Shown piece by piece: positions 30,319 through 40,900 of a DNA stretch of 64,000 nucleotides. The notes below the pieces were generated by a model that had not been told where the DNA came from, did not search any database, and was given only the letters and a program-made list of their open reading frames with translations. The stretch lies in NCBI GenBank assembly GCA_024228275.1, contig JAAETO010000055.1, positions 1-64,000 on the forward strand. Direction: 5' to 3'. The translations under genes and the position numbers were made by a program. The first letter of the stretch is position 1, and each line of letters opens with the position of its first letter. This stretch comes from Arcobacter sp. (lineage in GTDB: Bacteria > Campylobacterota > Campylobacteria > Campylobacterales > Arcobacteraceae).

Positions 30319-31419
30319 TTATTGTATTTTAAATTGGTTTCTACCATTTTGTTTTGATTTATAAAGATTCTCATCTGCTAATTTATACAATTTATTACAT
30401 GAAATATATGAATCTGGTTCATATATTACTGCTCCTATTGAAATTGTAACAACATTCGAAATTTTACTATTTTTATGCTCAATATTTAATGATTCAATAT
30501 TTTTATTAACTTCATCAAGACAATCTTTTAACATCTCTTCATCAATATCAAATAATATAACTCCAAATTCTTCTCCACCAAGTCTGAAAACGTACTCATA
30601 TTCTTTATTAAAATATGTTTTTATACTATTTGCTACTGCTTTTAAAGTTATATCACCCATGTCGTGACCATAAGTATCATTATATTGTTTAAAGAAATCT
30701 ATATCAAACATTATAAAAGCAGTATTCCATTTATTAGCATTTGATATAAATGGCATATTATCGAAAATTCTATCAAAATACATACGGTTATATAATTTAG
30801 TCATGGAGTCAGTTATTGAATCCATTTTATATTTCTTTGTAAGAATTTTTAATTGATTGTCTTTTTTTATTATTGAATATATAATTAAGAAAATAAACAA
30901 AAATGATACTATAATTAATAAAATCATGTTATAAAAAAGGTAATCTTTCATTTGAGTATATTCTTTTAAAAATGAACGTCTTTGTTTATAAGCAATTTTT
31001 TTTTCATGCTCTTTTAGAAAATCTATTTTAGTGATTAATGTTTTGTATTCACTAATAGTAGTTTTATAAGTAAATGATTTTAATACGTGTTTATGTATTT
31101 TATTAACTACTTTTCTTTCTTCTACATCTTTATAAGCATTATTATAATACTTCCAATCTTTTTTAATCTTTATAAAAAATGTTTCTCTATTACATTTTTT
31201 ATAAGTTCTTATACAAGTTATTAAATCTTTAAAGTTTTCCTCAATATCATGAAGTTTTAATACAGGTATATAATTACCAAAATATATTTTATCTATATTT
31301 TTTTTCAATTTATCAATTTGAGAATTAAATAATATACTTGAGGTCAACAATGAAATAATTATGATTATACTTAAGATACTTAATTTAAAAACTAAGCTTT
31401 TATAGAACTCTTTTTTCAT
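30319..31419 (-). CDS. Membrane-bound diguanylate cyclase (GGDEF)
   Basis: Two TM segments; FRLGGEEFGVILFD. Confidence 0.9.
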   Translation of the reverse strand: MKKEFYKSLVFKLSILSIIIIISLLTSSILFNSQIDKLKKNIDKIYFGNYIPVLKLHDIEENFKDLITCIRTYKKCNRETFFIKIKKDWKYYNNAYKDVEERKVVNKIHKHVLKSFTYKTTISEYKTLITKIDFLKEHEKKIAYKQRRSFLKEYTQMKDYLFYNMILLIIVSFLFIFLIIYSIIKKDNQLKILTKKYKMDSITDSMTKLYNRMYFDRIFDNMPFISNANKWNTAFIMFDIDFFKQYNDTYGHDMGDITLKAVANSIKTYFNKEYEYVFRLGGEEFGVILFDIDEEMLKDCLDEVNKNIESLNIEHKNSKISNVVTISIGAVIYEPDSYISCNKLYKLADENLYKSKQNGRNQFKIQ

Positions 31420-31525
31420 GCGATATTATAACTAATAACTATTAAAAAATCTTATAAGTTAGCTTAATTTTATCTTAATCTATTTTTAGATAAAATCGCG
31501 ATCTTAAATTAAGAAAGGTTTAATT

Positions 31526-33067
31526 TTGTTAAATATAAAAGATACGTTTATTGGGAATTCTGCAAAAAGCGACATTTTATCAGGACTAGTAGTTGCAGTT
31601 GCTCTTGTTCCTGAAGCTATTGCATTTTCATTTATTGCTCAAGTAAGTCCTATTGTTGGATTATATGCTGCGTTTATTCTAGGATTGATTACTGCTATTA
31701 TGGGTGGGAAACCTGGTATGATTTCAGGAGCTACTGGAGCAGTTGCTATTGTACTAGTTGGTGTAAGTATAAGTGCAAAAACAATTTTAGAAGCGCAAGG
31801 ATTAAGTGGTACAGATTTATCATTTGGGATAGTACAATATATCACTCTAACAGCTGTTGTTGCAGGTATTATTCAAATAACTATTGGTGCGTTAAGAATG
31901 GGTAAATTCATTCGTTTAGTTCCACAACCTGCGCTTCATGGCTTTGTTAATGGTCTTGCAGTAGTTATTGCTACAAGTCAATTTAAATTTTTAGAGGGTG
32001 CTAGTTTTATTATGTATGCTATTATCTTAGGAACTATGGCTACTATGTATTTTTTACCAAAAATTACTAGTGCTATTCCATCTGGACTTGTTGCTATTAT
32101 AGTATTTACACTTGGAGTTTATTTAACTGGTGCTGATACTAAACTTGTAGGAGATTTAGCTAACTTAACTGAATTCAAAGGCTTATTGCCAACTTTTCAT
32201 ATTCCAGATGTTATATTAGATTTCGAAGCTTTAAAATTAGTACTTCCTTATGCAATTATTGTTGCGCTTGTTGGTGTAATTGAATCTTTACTTACTCTTT
32301 CTGTTTTAGATGAAATTAGTGGAACAAGAGGAAGTGCAAATCAAGAGTGTATTGCTCAAGGTACTGGAAATATTACTTGTGGTTTATTTGGCGCAATGCC
32401 AGGTTGTGCAATGATTGGTCAATCAATTATTAACTACACATCTGGTGGATTAGGAAGATTATCAGGTGTTGTTGCTTCAATTGGACTAATTTTACTTGTT
32501 GCTACATTAACAGACCTTTTAAATATAATTCCTGTTGCTATCTTAGTTGGTATTATGTTTATGGTTTCTATTGGAACTTTTGAATGGAGTTCATTTGGTA
32601 GAATTACGAAAATGCCAAAAAGTGATGCCTTTGTACTCGTAACTGTAACAGGTATTACTATTGTTGCTGATCTTGCTATTGCTGTAATATCAGGTGTTAT
32701 AATATCTGCATTAGTATTTGCTTGGAATCATGCAAAAGTAACTGCTAAAACACATTTAGAAGATGATGGAACAAAAGTATATGACTTCGATGGTCCACTT
32801 TTCTTTGGTAGTGTTACATCATTTAACGAAGAATTTGATATAACTAATGACCCATATAATATTGTTTTAGATTTTAAAGATGCTAGAGTAATGGATATTT
32901 CTGGTGTTGAAGCAATTGATGCTATTACAAAAAAATATCAAGAAGCTGATAAAAAACTGTCAATCAGACATTTAAGCCCAGATTGTAAAAAAATTCTTAA
33001 AAATGCAGGACCATTTTGTACATATGAAGAAGATGATCCAAAATATAAAGTTGCAATAAACTACTAA
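31526..33067 (+). CDS. SulP family anion transporter with STAS domain
   Basis: VVAVALVPEAIAFSFIAQVSPIVGLYAAF; C-terminal STAS VLDFKDARVMDISGVEAID; TTG start. Confidence 0.9.
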   Translation: MLNIKDTFIGNSAKSDILSGLVVAVALVPEAIAFSFIAQVSPIVGLYAAFILGLITAIMGGKPGMISGATGAVAIVLVGVSISAKTILEAQGLSGTDLSFGIVQYITLTAVVAGIIQITIGALRMGKFIRLVPQPALHGFVNGLAVVIATSQFKFLEGASFIMYAIILGTMATMYFLPKITSAIPSGLVAIIVFTLGVYLTGADTKLVGDLANLTEFKGLLPTFHIPDVILDFEALKLVLPYAIIVALVGVIESLLTLSVLDEISGTRGSANQECIAQGTGNITCGLFGAMPGCAMIGQSIINYTSGGLGRLSGVVASIGLILLVATLTDLLNIIPVAILVGIMFMVSIGTFEWSSFGRITKMPKSDAFVLVTVTGITIVADLAIAVISGVIISALVFAWNHAKVTAKTHLEDDGTKVYDFDGPLFFGSVTSFNEEFDITNDPYNIVLDFKDARVMDISGVEAIDAITKKYQEADKKLSIRHLSPDCKKILKNAGPFCTYEEDDPKYKVAINY

Positions 33068-33077
33068 ATTTTAAGGG

Positions 33078-33105
33078 GGTGTATAATTAAATACACCTCT
33101 TTATT
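33078..33105 (+). terminator. Terminator of SulP gene
   Basis: GGTGTAT-aattaa-ATACACC followed by TCTTTATTT. Confidence 0.7.
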
Positions 33106-33161
33106 TACTTTTTTTCACCTCTTTGATATAATATTTATTAAATAAATATTTTAGGATTATT

Positions 33162-33662
33162 ATGGAAATTAATAATTTTTCTCAATCATCATCATTAATT
33201 TATCAAGAATTAGCTCAAAAGAGAACAGAGTTAGCTAATTTAGATAAAAAAGATTTCGAAAAATCTACTCAAGAGTCATATGATAAAATAAATTTAAGTA
33301 ATAATAAATATGATGAAAATGACTATCAAAGAGTTCTAGATAAGTTTAAAGATCTTGATGCTAAAACAAAACTACATGAACAAACTCATGCTTCAGGAGC
33401 TGTAACAACTGCACCTATTAATTATAATTACCATGTTGGTCCTGATGGTAACTTATATACTTCGGGAGGTTCTGTAAGATTTGAAACCTCTATTCCAGAA
33501 GATCGAGCAAGTGCAAATGTAAAACTAGAAAAACTAAAAGATGCTTCAAGTTCAGTTGATGAGTTAAGTAGTGCTGATGCTCAAATAGCAAGAACTGCAA
33601 ATTTAAACAAACTACTAATACAAAGTAAAGAAGAAAGCTTAGGAGTAAATAATGAGAATTGA
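33162..33662 (+). CDS. SprA-related putative metalloprotease
   Basis: HEQTHASGAVTTAPINYNYHVGPDGNLYTSGGSVRFETSIPEDRASANVKL. Confidence 0.7.
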   Translation: MEINNFSQSSSLIYQELAQKRTELANLDKKDFEKSTQESYDKINLSNNKYDENDYQRVLDKFKDLDAKTKLHEQTHASGAVTTAPINYNYHVGPDGNLYTSGGSVRFETSIPEDRASANVKLEKLKDASSSVDELSSADAQIARTANLNKLLIQSKEESLGVNNEN

Positions 33663-33891
33663 TAACAATATTAATGCTATGACTTCTTCAGCTGTACAGA
33701 TGAATGAAGTAGCTACTAACTTAGCTAATATCTCAAATGAAATTTCTGACCCAGAACATCAGGAAGTAACACAAGATTTAATTGATACTATTGCAGCTCA
33801 AATACCTGAAGTTATATCTTATGAAGCAAATGCAGAAGGTATTAAAACTCAAAATGCCGTTGCAGATGTTTTATTAAATTTGAAGGCTTAA
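33652..33891 (+). CDS. Small flagellar rod/FlgC-like N-terminal domain protein
   Basis: INAMTSSAVQMNEVATNLANISNEISDPEHQEVTQDLID. Confidence 0.5.
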   Translation: MRIDNNINAMTSSAVQMNEVATNLANISNEISDPEHQEVTQDLIDTIAAQIPEVISYEANAEGIKTQNAVADVLLNLKA

Positions 33892-33896
33892 AATAG

Positions 33897-34328
33897 ATGT
33901 TAAAGATAAATGTAGTATGTCCACACTGTCAAAAGGTTAATTCAATACCTAAAAAAGATAGTTATAATAAAGCTAATTGTGGATCTTGTAAAGATTCCTT
34001 ATTAAGTACAAGTCCAATTGAATTAAATGAATCAAATTTTGATCATGTAATAGTTAACTCCGATATTCCAGTAATAGTTGATTTTTGGGCACCTTGGTGC
34101 GGTCCATGTAAAATAATGGGACCAATTTTCAATGAAGTGGCTTTAAATTATTCTTTAAAAGCTCTATTTGTAAAAGTAAACACTCAAGAAGAACAAAACT
34201 TAGGTACCAAATATAATATAAGGTCAATACCTACATTAGTTGTTTATAAGAATGCTAAAGAAGTTAAAAGAATTAGTGGCGCTTTAGATCATATAAGACT
34301 ATCTACTTTAGTTAATGAAGTTTTATAA
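33897..34328 (+). CDS. trxC: Thioredoxin-2-like (N-terminal zinc ribbon plus thioredoxin)
   Basis: CPHCQ...CGSCK ribbon and FWAPWCGPCK. Confidence 0.88.
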   Translation: MLKINVVCPHCQKVNSIPKKDSYNKANCGSCKDSLLSTSPIELNESNFDHVIVNSDIPVIVDFWAPWCGPCKIMGPIFNEVALNYSLKALFVKVNTQEEQNLGTKYNIRSIPTLVVYKNAKEVKRISGALDHIRLSTLVNEVL

Positions 34329-34342
34329 ATATTTTTAAATAA

Positions 34343-34816
34343 CTAAAATTTATAAACTAGACTTAACATTAAAATATCTAATCCATAATTATTTTTGTTT
34401 AAATATGCATTTGAATAGTGAATATATTTAAATGAAGTACTTATAGTTTCATTATATTTGTATAAAAAACCTAAACTCCCTTTAAACTGAAAATTTATTC
34501 CAAATTTTCTATTATTAAAATTTAAATCATAAAAATGAGCTATTCCTCCTCCTATGTCAAAAAATAATTTATTATTAATTTGAAAATCAATAATATATTG
34601 AGTGCTAATTATTTTTAATTTTGACTTGGAATCATGTATGCTATCAATAGAAACTTCAATAATATTGTTTGTATTATCAATAATTTCAAATTCTAAATCT
34701 TTTTGTAATGATAGATTAAATGTGCTATTTTTAAGGCTTTTTCCTAGACCTAGTGATAATTTATCAAATGAATAACTTATATTTATAATAATTAATAAAA
34801 AAAGAAAAATTTTCAT
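34343..34816 (-). CDS. PagL-like outer-membrane lipid A deacylase
   Basis: Signal peptide; C-terminal KYIHYSNAYLNKNNYGLDILMLSLVYKF resembles PagL H-S-N motif. Confidence 0.55.
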   Translation of the reverse strand: MKIFLFLLIIINISYSFDKLSLGLGKSLKNSTFNLSLQKDLEFEIIDNTNNIIEVSIDSIHDSKSKLKIISTQYIIDFQINNKLFFDIGGGIAHFYDLNFNNRKFGINFQFKGSLGFLYKYNETISTSFKYIHYSNAYLNKNNYGLDILMLSLVYKF

Positions 34817-34980
34817 TTTATATCCTTCTTTATAATTATATATTTAATTTAGGATAAAGATTATTAAAATTATTTATTAAATTATATAGATAAGATAATT
34901 TTTTTATTTCTTGAAATATTATTTATTATTAAAATTTTGATTTTATATATTTAGTGATAATAAAATAAATTTATTTTGAA

Positions 34981-35478
34981 TTATTTTTCACTTAATTTCA
35001 TTCTTGAATAAAGTCCAACTGTTGTAGTATAACCAACTTCACTAAATTTCAAATCTCTATTTCTATTATATATAAGTGTTGTTGGAAATGCTTTAATGTT
35101 AAATTTATTTGAGTAAAATGAATCCTTATCATTTACAACCTTAAATGTTAAGTCATGTTTTTGTAAGTATTTAAGTATATCTTCTTTTGAACCTGATTGT
35201 ACTGCAATAGTAATTACTTCATAATCTTTTGATATTTTTTCTATATTTTTCGATTCAAATTTACATGTAGGGCACCATGTAGCCCAAAAATGAATTAATA
35301 GTGGTTTATTCTTTGGTACTTCATAGACAAGATCATTAATAAGTTTAAATTTATTTATATCTAATTTGTTTTTATTTAAGTCTAATGATTTATAGTAACT
35401 TATTATATTAATAACTATTGCAAATAATATGAAATATTTTATGCTTTTTATTAGAATACTTTTTATTTTATTAATCAT
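34981..35478 (-). CDS. TlpA-like periplasmic thiol-disulfide oxidoreductase
   Basis: N-terminal TM; HFWATWCPTCKFE. Confidence 0.85.
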   Translation of the reverse strand: MINKIKSILIKSIKYFILFAIVINIISYYKSLDLNKNKLDINKFKLINDLVYEVPKNKPLLIHFWATWCPTCKFESKNIEKISKDYEVITIAVQSGSKEDILKYLQKHDLTFKVVNDKDSFYSNKFNIKAFPTTLIYNRNRDLKFSEVGYTTTVGLYSRMKLSEK

Positions 35479-35502
35479 ATTTCTCTTTTATATTGAATTA
35501 TT

Positions 35503-35988
35503 TTAATTTATATGTATAAATAACTCTTTTAACTGTTCTTCATTAAATATTTTAATTTCATTTTCACTTAGAAGTTTTGCTGTTAAACCTTGTCCATCTA
35601 TTAAATTTTTAGAGAATGTTCCATCGTAAATCTTTTCATTTCCACATGAAGGAGATTTAGATTTTAGTAAAGCTACTTTAATGCCCTCTTCTTTACAAAG
35701 ATCAAGTGCTCCTTTTGCTCCTATTAAAAAATTAATAGTTAGATTGACTTTTTCTTTTGTTTGAACAATAAATGGTTTATTTGAATTAACTATTTCAGCT
35801 GCTTCTCTTGGTGTCTCTAATCCTGAAAATACTTCAGGACAAAAAGAGTAAATTTCATTACTACATAAAATATCCATAAAAAGTTCTTTTTGTTTAAAAG
35901 TAAAAGAACTTCCTAATGCAATTGATGAATTTTCTCCATCATATCTTACATTTTCACCTAATAAACAAGATGAAACCAAAATCTTCAT
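35503..35988 (-). CDS. DUF523 family protein
   Basis: ILVSSCLLGENVRYDG, CPEVFSGLETPREAAEI, LLKSKSPSCG. Confidence 0.85.
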   Translation of the reverse strand: MKILVSSCLLGENVRYDGENSSIALGSSFTFKQKELFMDILCSNEIYSFCPEVFSGLETPREAAEIVNSNKPFIVQTKEKVNLTINFLIGAKGALDLCKEEGIKVALLKSKSPSCGNEKIYDGTFSKNLIDGQGLTAKLLSENEIKIFNEEQLKELFIHIN

Positions 35989-36749
35989 TAGTATTCTTTT
36001 TCTAATAATTCTTTTTGAAAGAATGTAGAAGTTTGTATATTATTAAATGCTGCTTTCATAGATACAAACATTTGTGGATTATCTTCTTCAAGGTTTGCTA
36101 ATAATTCTTTAGTTTTTGCTCTTGCATGAGGCATTTTAACATCAAATCTAAGACCTGGACAGGCTTCATCACCAATTACATTTAATTCATTTGTATCAGC
36201 AAAAGCTCTTAATTGTCTCTCTCTACAAAAAATTAGTGGTCTGATTACTTCTAAGCCATTTTCAGCTTTATAAATAGGAGGCATTGATCTTAAGGCTCCA
36301 CTATATAAAAAGTTCATAAAAAATGATTCCATAGCATCATCTAAATGATGTCCAAGAGCTACTTTATTATAGCCTTGTTCTAAAGCTGCTGAATAGATAT
36401 ATCCTCTTCTCATTCTTGAAAAAAATGAACAAAAAGATGAATTCTTTCTAATCTTTTCTCCAGCTAATTCGAAAATTTCTGTATCTACAATTTCGTGATC
36501 AATCCCATGCTCTTTACAATGATCTGCTAAGAATTGAACTTGTTCACCCATTCCGTATGTAATAGTTACTGCTTTAAATTCAAAATCAAAAGGAGTTACA
36601 CTTTTTAGTCTTTTAAGTGCATGTATTAAAGTTGTAGAATCCTTTCCCCCAGAAAAGCCAACTAAAACTTTATCACCCTCTTTTATTAGACCATATTCTG
36701 CATTGGTTTTACCAACTAATTTAGATATTTTTTTACTTAATTCTATCAA
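35988..36749 (-). CDS. ttcA: tRNA 2-thiocytidine biosynthesis protein TtcA
   Basis: VGFSGGKDSTTLIHAL, LGHHLDDAMESFFMNF. Confidence 0.85.
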   Translation of the reverse strand: MIELSKKISKLVGKTNAEYGLIKEGDKVLVGFSGGKDSTTLIHALKRLKSVTPFDFEFKAVTITYGMGEQVQFLADHCKEHGIDHEIVDTEIFELAGEKIRKNSSFCSFFSRMRRGYIYSAALEQGYNKVALGHHLDDAMESFFMNFLYSGALRSMPPIYKAENGLEVIRPLIFCRERQLRAFADTNELNVIGDEACPGLRFDVKMPHARAKTKELLANLEEDNPQMFVSMKAAFNNIQTSTFFQKELLEKEY

Positions 36750-36853
36750 AATTATTTATCCTATGTTTTTTTCGCGATTATATCAAAAAAATTTAAAATA
36801 GTCTATATAAAGACTACACATATTTTATATATAATTTAAAAAAAGGATTAATA

Positions 36854-37603
36854 ATGAATAACATTTTTCTAAAAACTACTTTAATTTTGTTTTTAGTAGT
36901 AAATATTAGTTTCTCAAAAGAGTTTAAGTTTAACTCAGGTGAAAATAAAATAAATGTAATTGAATTATACACATCTGAAGGTTGTAGCTCTTGTCCTGTT
37001 GCTGAAAAATGGATCTCAAATTTAAAATATAATAATAATGTATTCAAAGAGTTTATCCCTATGTCTTTTCATGTTACGTATTGGGATTTTCTTGGTTGGA
37101 AGGATAGTTTTGCGGACATTATGTATGATACAAGACAAAGATATTATGCTATTAAAATATGGAAAAACAAATCAATATATACTCCTCAATTTGTTGTAGA
37201 TGCAAAAGAGTATAGAAAGTGGTTTACAAATCAAGATATACCAAAATTTACAAAAGAATATGGAGGAAACTTAGTTTTTACAATAAATAATAGTAATTTA
37301 AAAGTAGATTATTTTAATAAAAATATAAAAAACAAAAAAGTTTATCTAAATATAGCATTATTAGGATTTGATTATAAAATAAATATAAAAAGTGGAGAAA
37401 ATAAACGTAGAGTTTTAGAACATGATTTTGTAGTACTTGATCATATACAAAAATTTGCTGAAATTAAGAATAATAGATTAATTTACAATATGAATTATAT
37501 TATGAATAAAGATAAAAAAAGGAAATATGCATTAGTTGCTTGGATAAATTCATATGATACAAAAATATTACAAGCAAGTGGTGGATATATAAAATATAAT
37601 TAA
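36854..37603 (+). CDS. DUF1223 secreted thioredoxin-like protein
   Basis: Signal peptide; VIELYTSEGCSSCPVAEKWISNL, FHVTYWDFLGWKDSFA. Confidence 0.85.
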   Translation: MNNIFLKTTLILFLVVNISFSKEFKFNSGENKINVIELYTSEGCSSCPVAEKWISNLKYNNNVFKEFIPMSFHVTYWDFLGWKDSFADIMYDTRQRYYAIKIWKNKSIYTPQFVVDAKEYRKWFTNQDIPKFTKEYGGNLVFTINNSNLKVDYFNKNIKNKKVYLNIALLGFDYKINIKSGENKRRVLEHDFVVLDHIQKFAEIKNNRLIYNMNYIMNKDKKRKYALVAWINSYDTKILQASGGYIKYN

Positions 37604-37665
37604 CTCCTTTTTTAGTTAATTATATTATAATTTCATACTAAATTATTACAAAAAAGATTTTATCA

Positions 37666-37860
37666 ATGACTCAAGAAGAAGTATTAGAATTTAAACATAC
37701 AGTAGCAAGAACAATTATTCCAATTGTTCAAAATATGACAGAAGATCAAATAAGAAATATTATTGATATTGTTGAGAAAGAGCATAAAGATTTACCTGAA
37801 GGTTTTGGTAATATGTTATATGAGCAAATATTAATAATGAAGTATAATGGTAGATATTAA
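37666..37860 (+). CDS. Small hypothetical protein
   Basis: 64-aa ORF, intergenic, not overlapped by another gene. Confidence 0.5.
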   Translation: MTQEEVLEFKHTVARTIIPIVQNMTEDQIRNIIDIVEKEHKDLPEGFGNMLYEQILIMKYNGRY

Positions 37861-37893
37861 ATATATTTAATTATAAAATTTCTATACTATTTT

Positions 37894-37922
37894 AAATAAG
37901 AAAGGATAATCCTTTCTTATTT
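37894..37922 (-). terminator. Stem-loop at the end of putA
   Basis: AAATAAGAAAGGAT-a-ATCCTTTCTTATTT near-perfect palindrome. Confidence 0.6.
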
Positions 37923-40900
37923 ATTACCTCTAGCACCAATATTTCCATATCTGTGATAAGAATGAGAAATTGATTGCTCAATAAAATAGTTTAATAACTC
38001 TAATCTTCCTTCCATCATTGGTTTTTGTCTAATAATGAATTTAGAAGATTCAGCAGCTTTTTTAAATACTTTTACAGGAACTTTATTTATATCAGAATAA
38101 ATTACTCTATCATATTGTTCAATTGATTGAATAAATTGTTCGTCATTTTGTTCAATTACAGAATCTCTACTTGTAAATAATACTTTAGAATCTTCTAAAA
38201 ATGTTTTTACAAGATCATTATTTAGAATTGTAACTTTAAAGTGAACACCTGCAACTCTTGCTGCCAAGATTCTTGAAACAGTTTCAAAAATTGTATCATC
38301 AGATGAAACTCTAATTAATACATTTTTTAAAGCGTGGTATTTAAACATATTGTCTTCACCACGAACAACTGCATAATCTTTTTCTTGTGAGAATTCATTC
38401 TCATAATTTTCATAATAAGATTGTAAAGCAAGATCTAACTTTTCAAAGTCTTCTTTATTATGAGAATTAAATTTACAAGAAGAAATAAACTGAGTTAATT
38501 CTGTATCATATTTTTTTGCTGTAGTTGGAGTACTATTCTCTTTAATATCAACAAACTGAGTAATGTAGTTGAATATACCAACTTTTCTACCTGCACCAAT
38601 TGCAGATTTACCCATACCACCAAATGGTTGCCTAAGAACAATTGCTCCCGTTGTTCCTCTATTTACATAAAGGTTACCAGCTTTAATATTCTCTTTCCAG
38701 TACATAACTTCTCTTTCATCTAAAGACTCAACACCTGAAGTTAATCCGTAACCAGTATCATTTACAATTTTTACTGCATGTTTTAAGTCATTTGCTTTTA
38801 CAACTGCTAAAACAGGTCCAAATAACTCATTCATATGAATAAAGTTACCTTCACTAACACCCCACTTGATTGCAGGTTTTAACATATATTCATTATCTTC
38901 TGCATAAGATGGCGCTATTGCCCACTCTTCTCCAGCTTCTAATTCATTTATTGCTTTTTTAAGATTTCCAGAAACAGGATTTGCTAAAGTACCAATTCTG
39001 TTTTTAAAGTCCCAAACTGTACCAACACTCATAGATGATGCACTATCAATTAAAGCTTTTTTAAACTCTTTATCATTATAAACTTCTTCTTCAAGAACTA
39101 ATAATGATGTTGCAGAACATTTTTGTCCTGAGTTAGCAAATGCACTTTGACAAATATTTTTAACTGCTTGTTCTCTATCCGCCATATTAGTAACAATCGT
39201 TGCATCTTTTCCACCAGTTTCAGCAGTTAAGAATAAGTCTGGTCTTGTTTCTAACATTTTATATGCTGTATCTTCTCCACCAGTTAAAATTACGAAATCT
39301 ACTTTTTTATTTGAGATTAAGTGTTCCCCAGCTAATACACCTGGGCAAGGTAAGAACTGAAGTGTATTTTTAGAAACTCCTGCATCCCAGAAACACTTAC
39401 ACATTTCGTAAGCAGTAAGGGCTGCAACTGACGCAGGTTTTATAATAACAGTATTTCCAGCTGCTAATGTAGCTGCTATGCCACCTAAAGGAATAGCTAC
39501 AGGAAAATTCCATGGAGGCACAACTACACCAACACCTTTTCCAGTAAATTCTATATTTCCATATTTTTCAAAATATTGAATAGAATATGGGTAGAATTCT
39601 AAGAAATCAACTGACTCAGAAACTTCGACATCAGTTTCAGTAAATACTTTTCCAACTTCAGCTGCAGCAATACCAATTAAATCATTTCTTCGCTCACGTA
39701 CTTTAATCGCAACTTGTTTTAAAATTTCATGTCTTTGTTTATGAGTTTTATTTCTCCAACAATCAATATCTTGTGATGCAACTTCAATAGATTTTTTGAT
39801 GTCTTCAGCAGTTGCCATAGAGAATTTACCAGCAAGAACTTTTTCTTTTATTTGTGATTTATCAATAGCTTCAAATACTTTTCTATCGCCAATTAAATCT
39901 TCTCCACCAACAACAACAGGAACAATTGTATGTTCTGTATTAGCATTAAACTTCCATTTTTTTACAATATTTCTAGCCCACTCGTGGTTTTTTGGTAAAA
40001 TAAAGTCAGTATCAGCTTCTGAATGGTATTGTCCATTATCATAAGCAGAGTTTGAGAAATCTTCCCATTTTTCGTCTAATCTATTTTGTTTTCTTTTTGC
40101 ACCAACAAAAGAAGTTTTTTCAGCTTCAAAAGATTTAATAAATAGTTCTTTTTGCATATTCCAATCTTTTGAACCAACAGTTAATCCAAATGAGTATCTA
40201 ATAAAGTTATTAGGACCAGTATTTTCATCAAGTCTTCTAACTAAGTATGCAATTGCATTCGTAAATTGCTCTTTTGCAGCTGTTGGAGCATATAAAATTA
40301 CTTCTTTAGAAATCTCTTTAATTGCTAATCTAGCTGCATCACTCATACCTTCAAGCATCTCCAAGGTATGGTATTTTGAAACATTGTTATCATTTGCAAG
40401 TTGTGTCGCATAAGCTAATTCAAATAAATTATGAGAAGCAGTACCTAAATGTAAATAAGGTGCATTTTCAGCTTGTAATGCATACCTTGCCATTCTTTTA
40501 TAGTTTGAATCTGTATCTAACTTTTCAGTATAAGTCACCATTTCCCAATGCTTTTGAGATGCTTCAGTCTCTTCCATTTCCATGTTAGCACCTTTTACAA
40601 GTCTAACTTTAATAGCAGCTCCACCATTTTTAACTCTATTTCTAGCCCAGTTAGTTAAATCTACTTGCCAATTAAATGAATCAGGCAAATATGCTTGCAA
40701 TACAATACCTGCATAAAAATCTTTAAATTGTGCTTGTTCTAATGTTCTTTTGAATACTTCAACAGTAATAGCTAAATCTCTATACTCTTCCATATCTAAG
40801 TTTATAAATTTATTTGATTTTGTTCCATCTGGGGCTGTGTACTCATATTTTTTTGCTTGTTCATAAATTATAGTTAATTTTTTTACAAGTACTTCAACAG

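Noticed and set aside
36814-37047. 77-aa minus-strand ORF overlapping the DUF1223 gene
   Set aside because: Antisense to a recognised secreted protein gene
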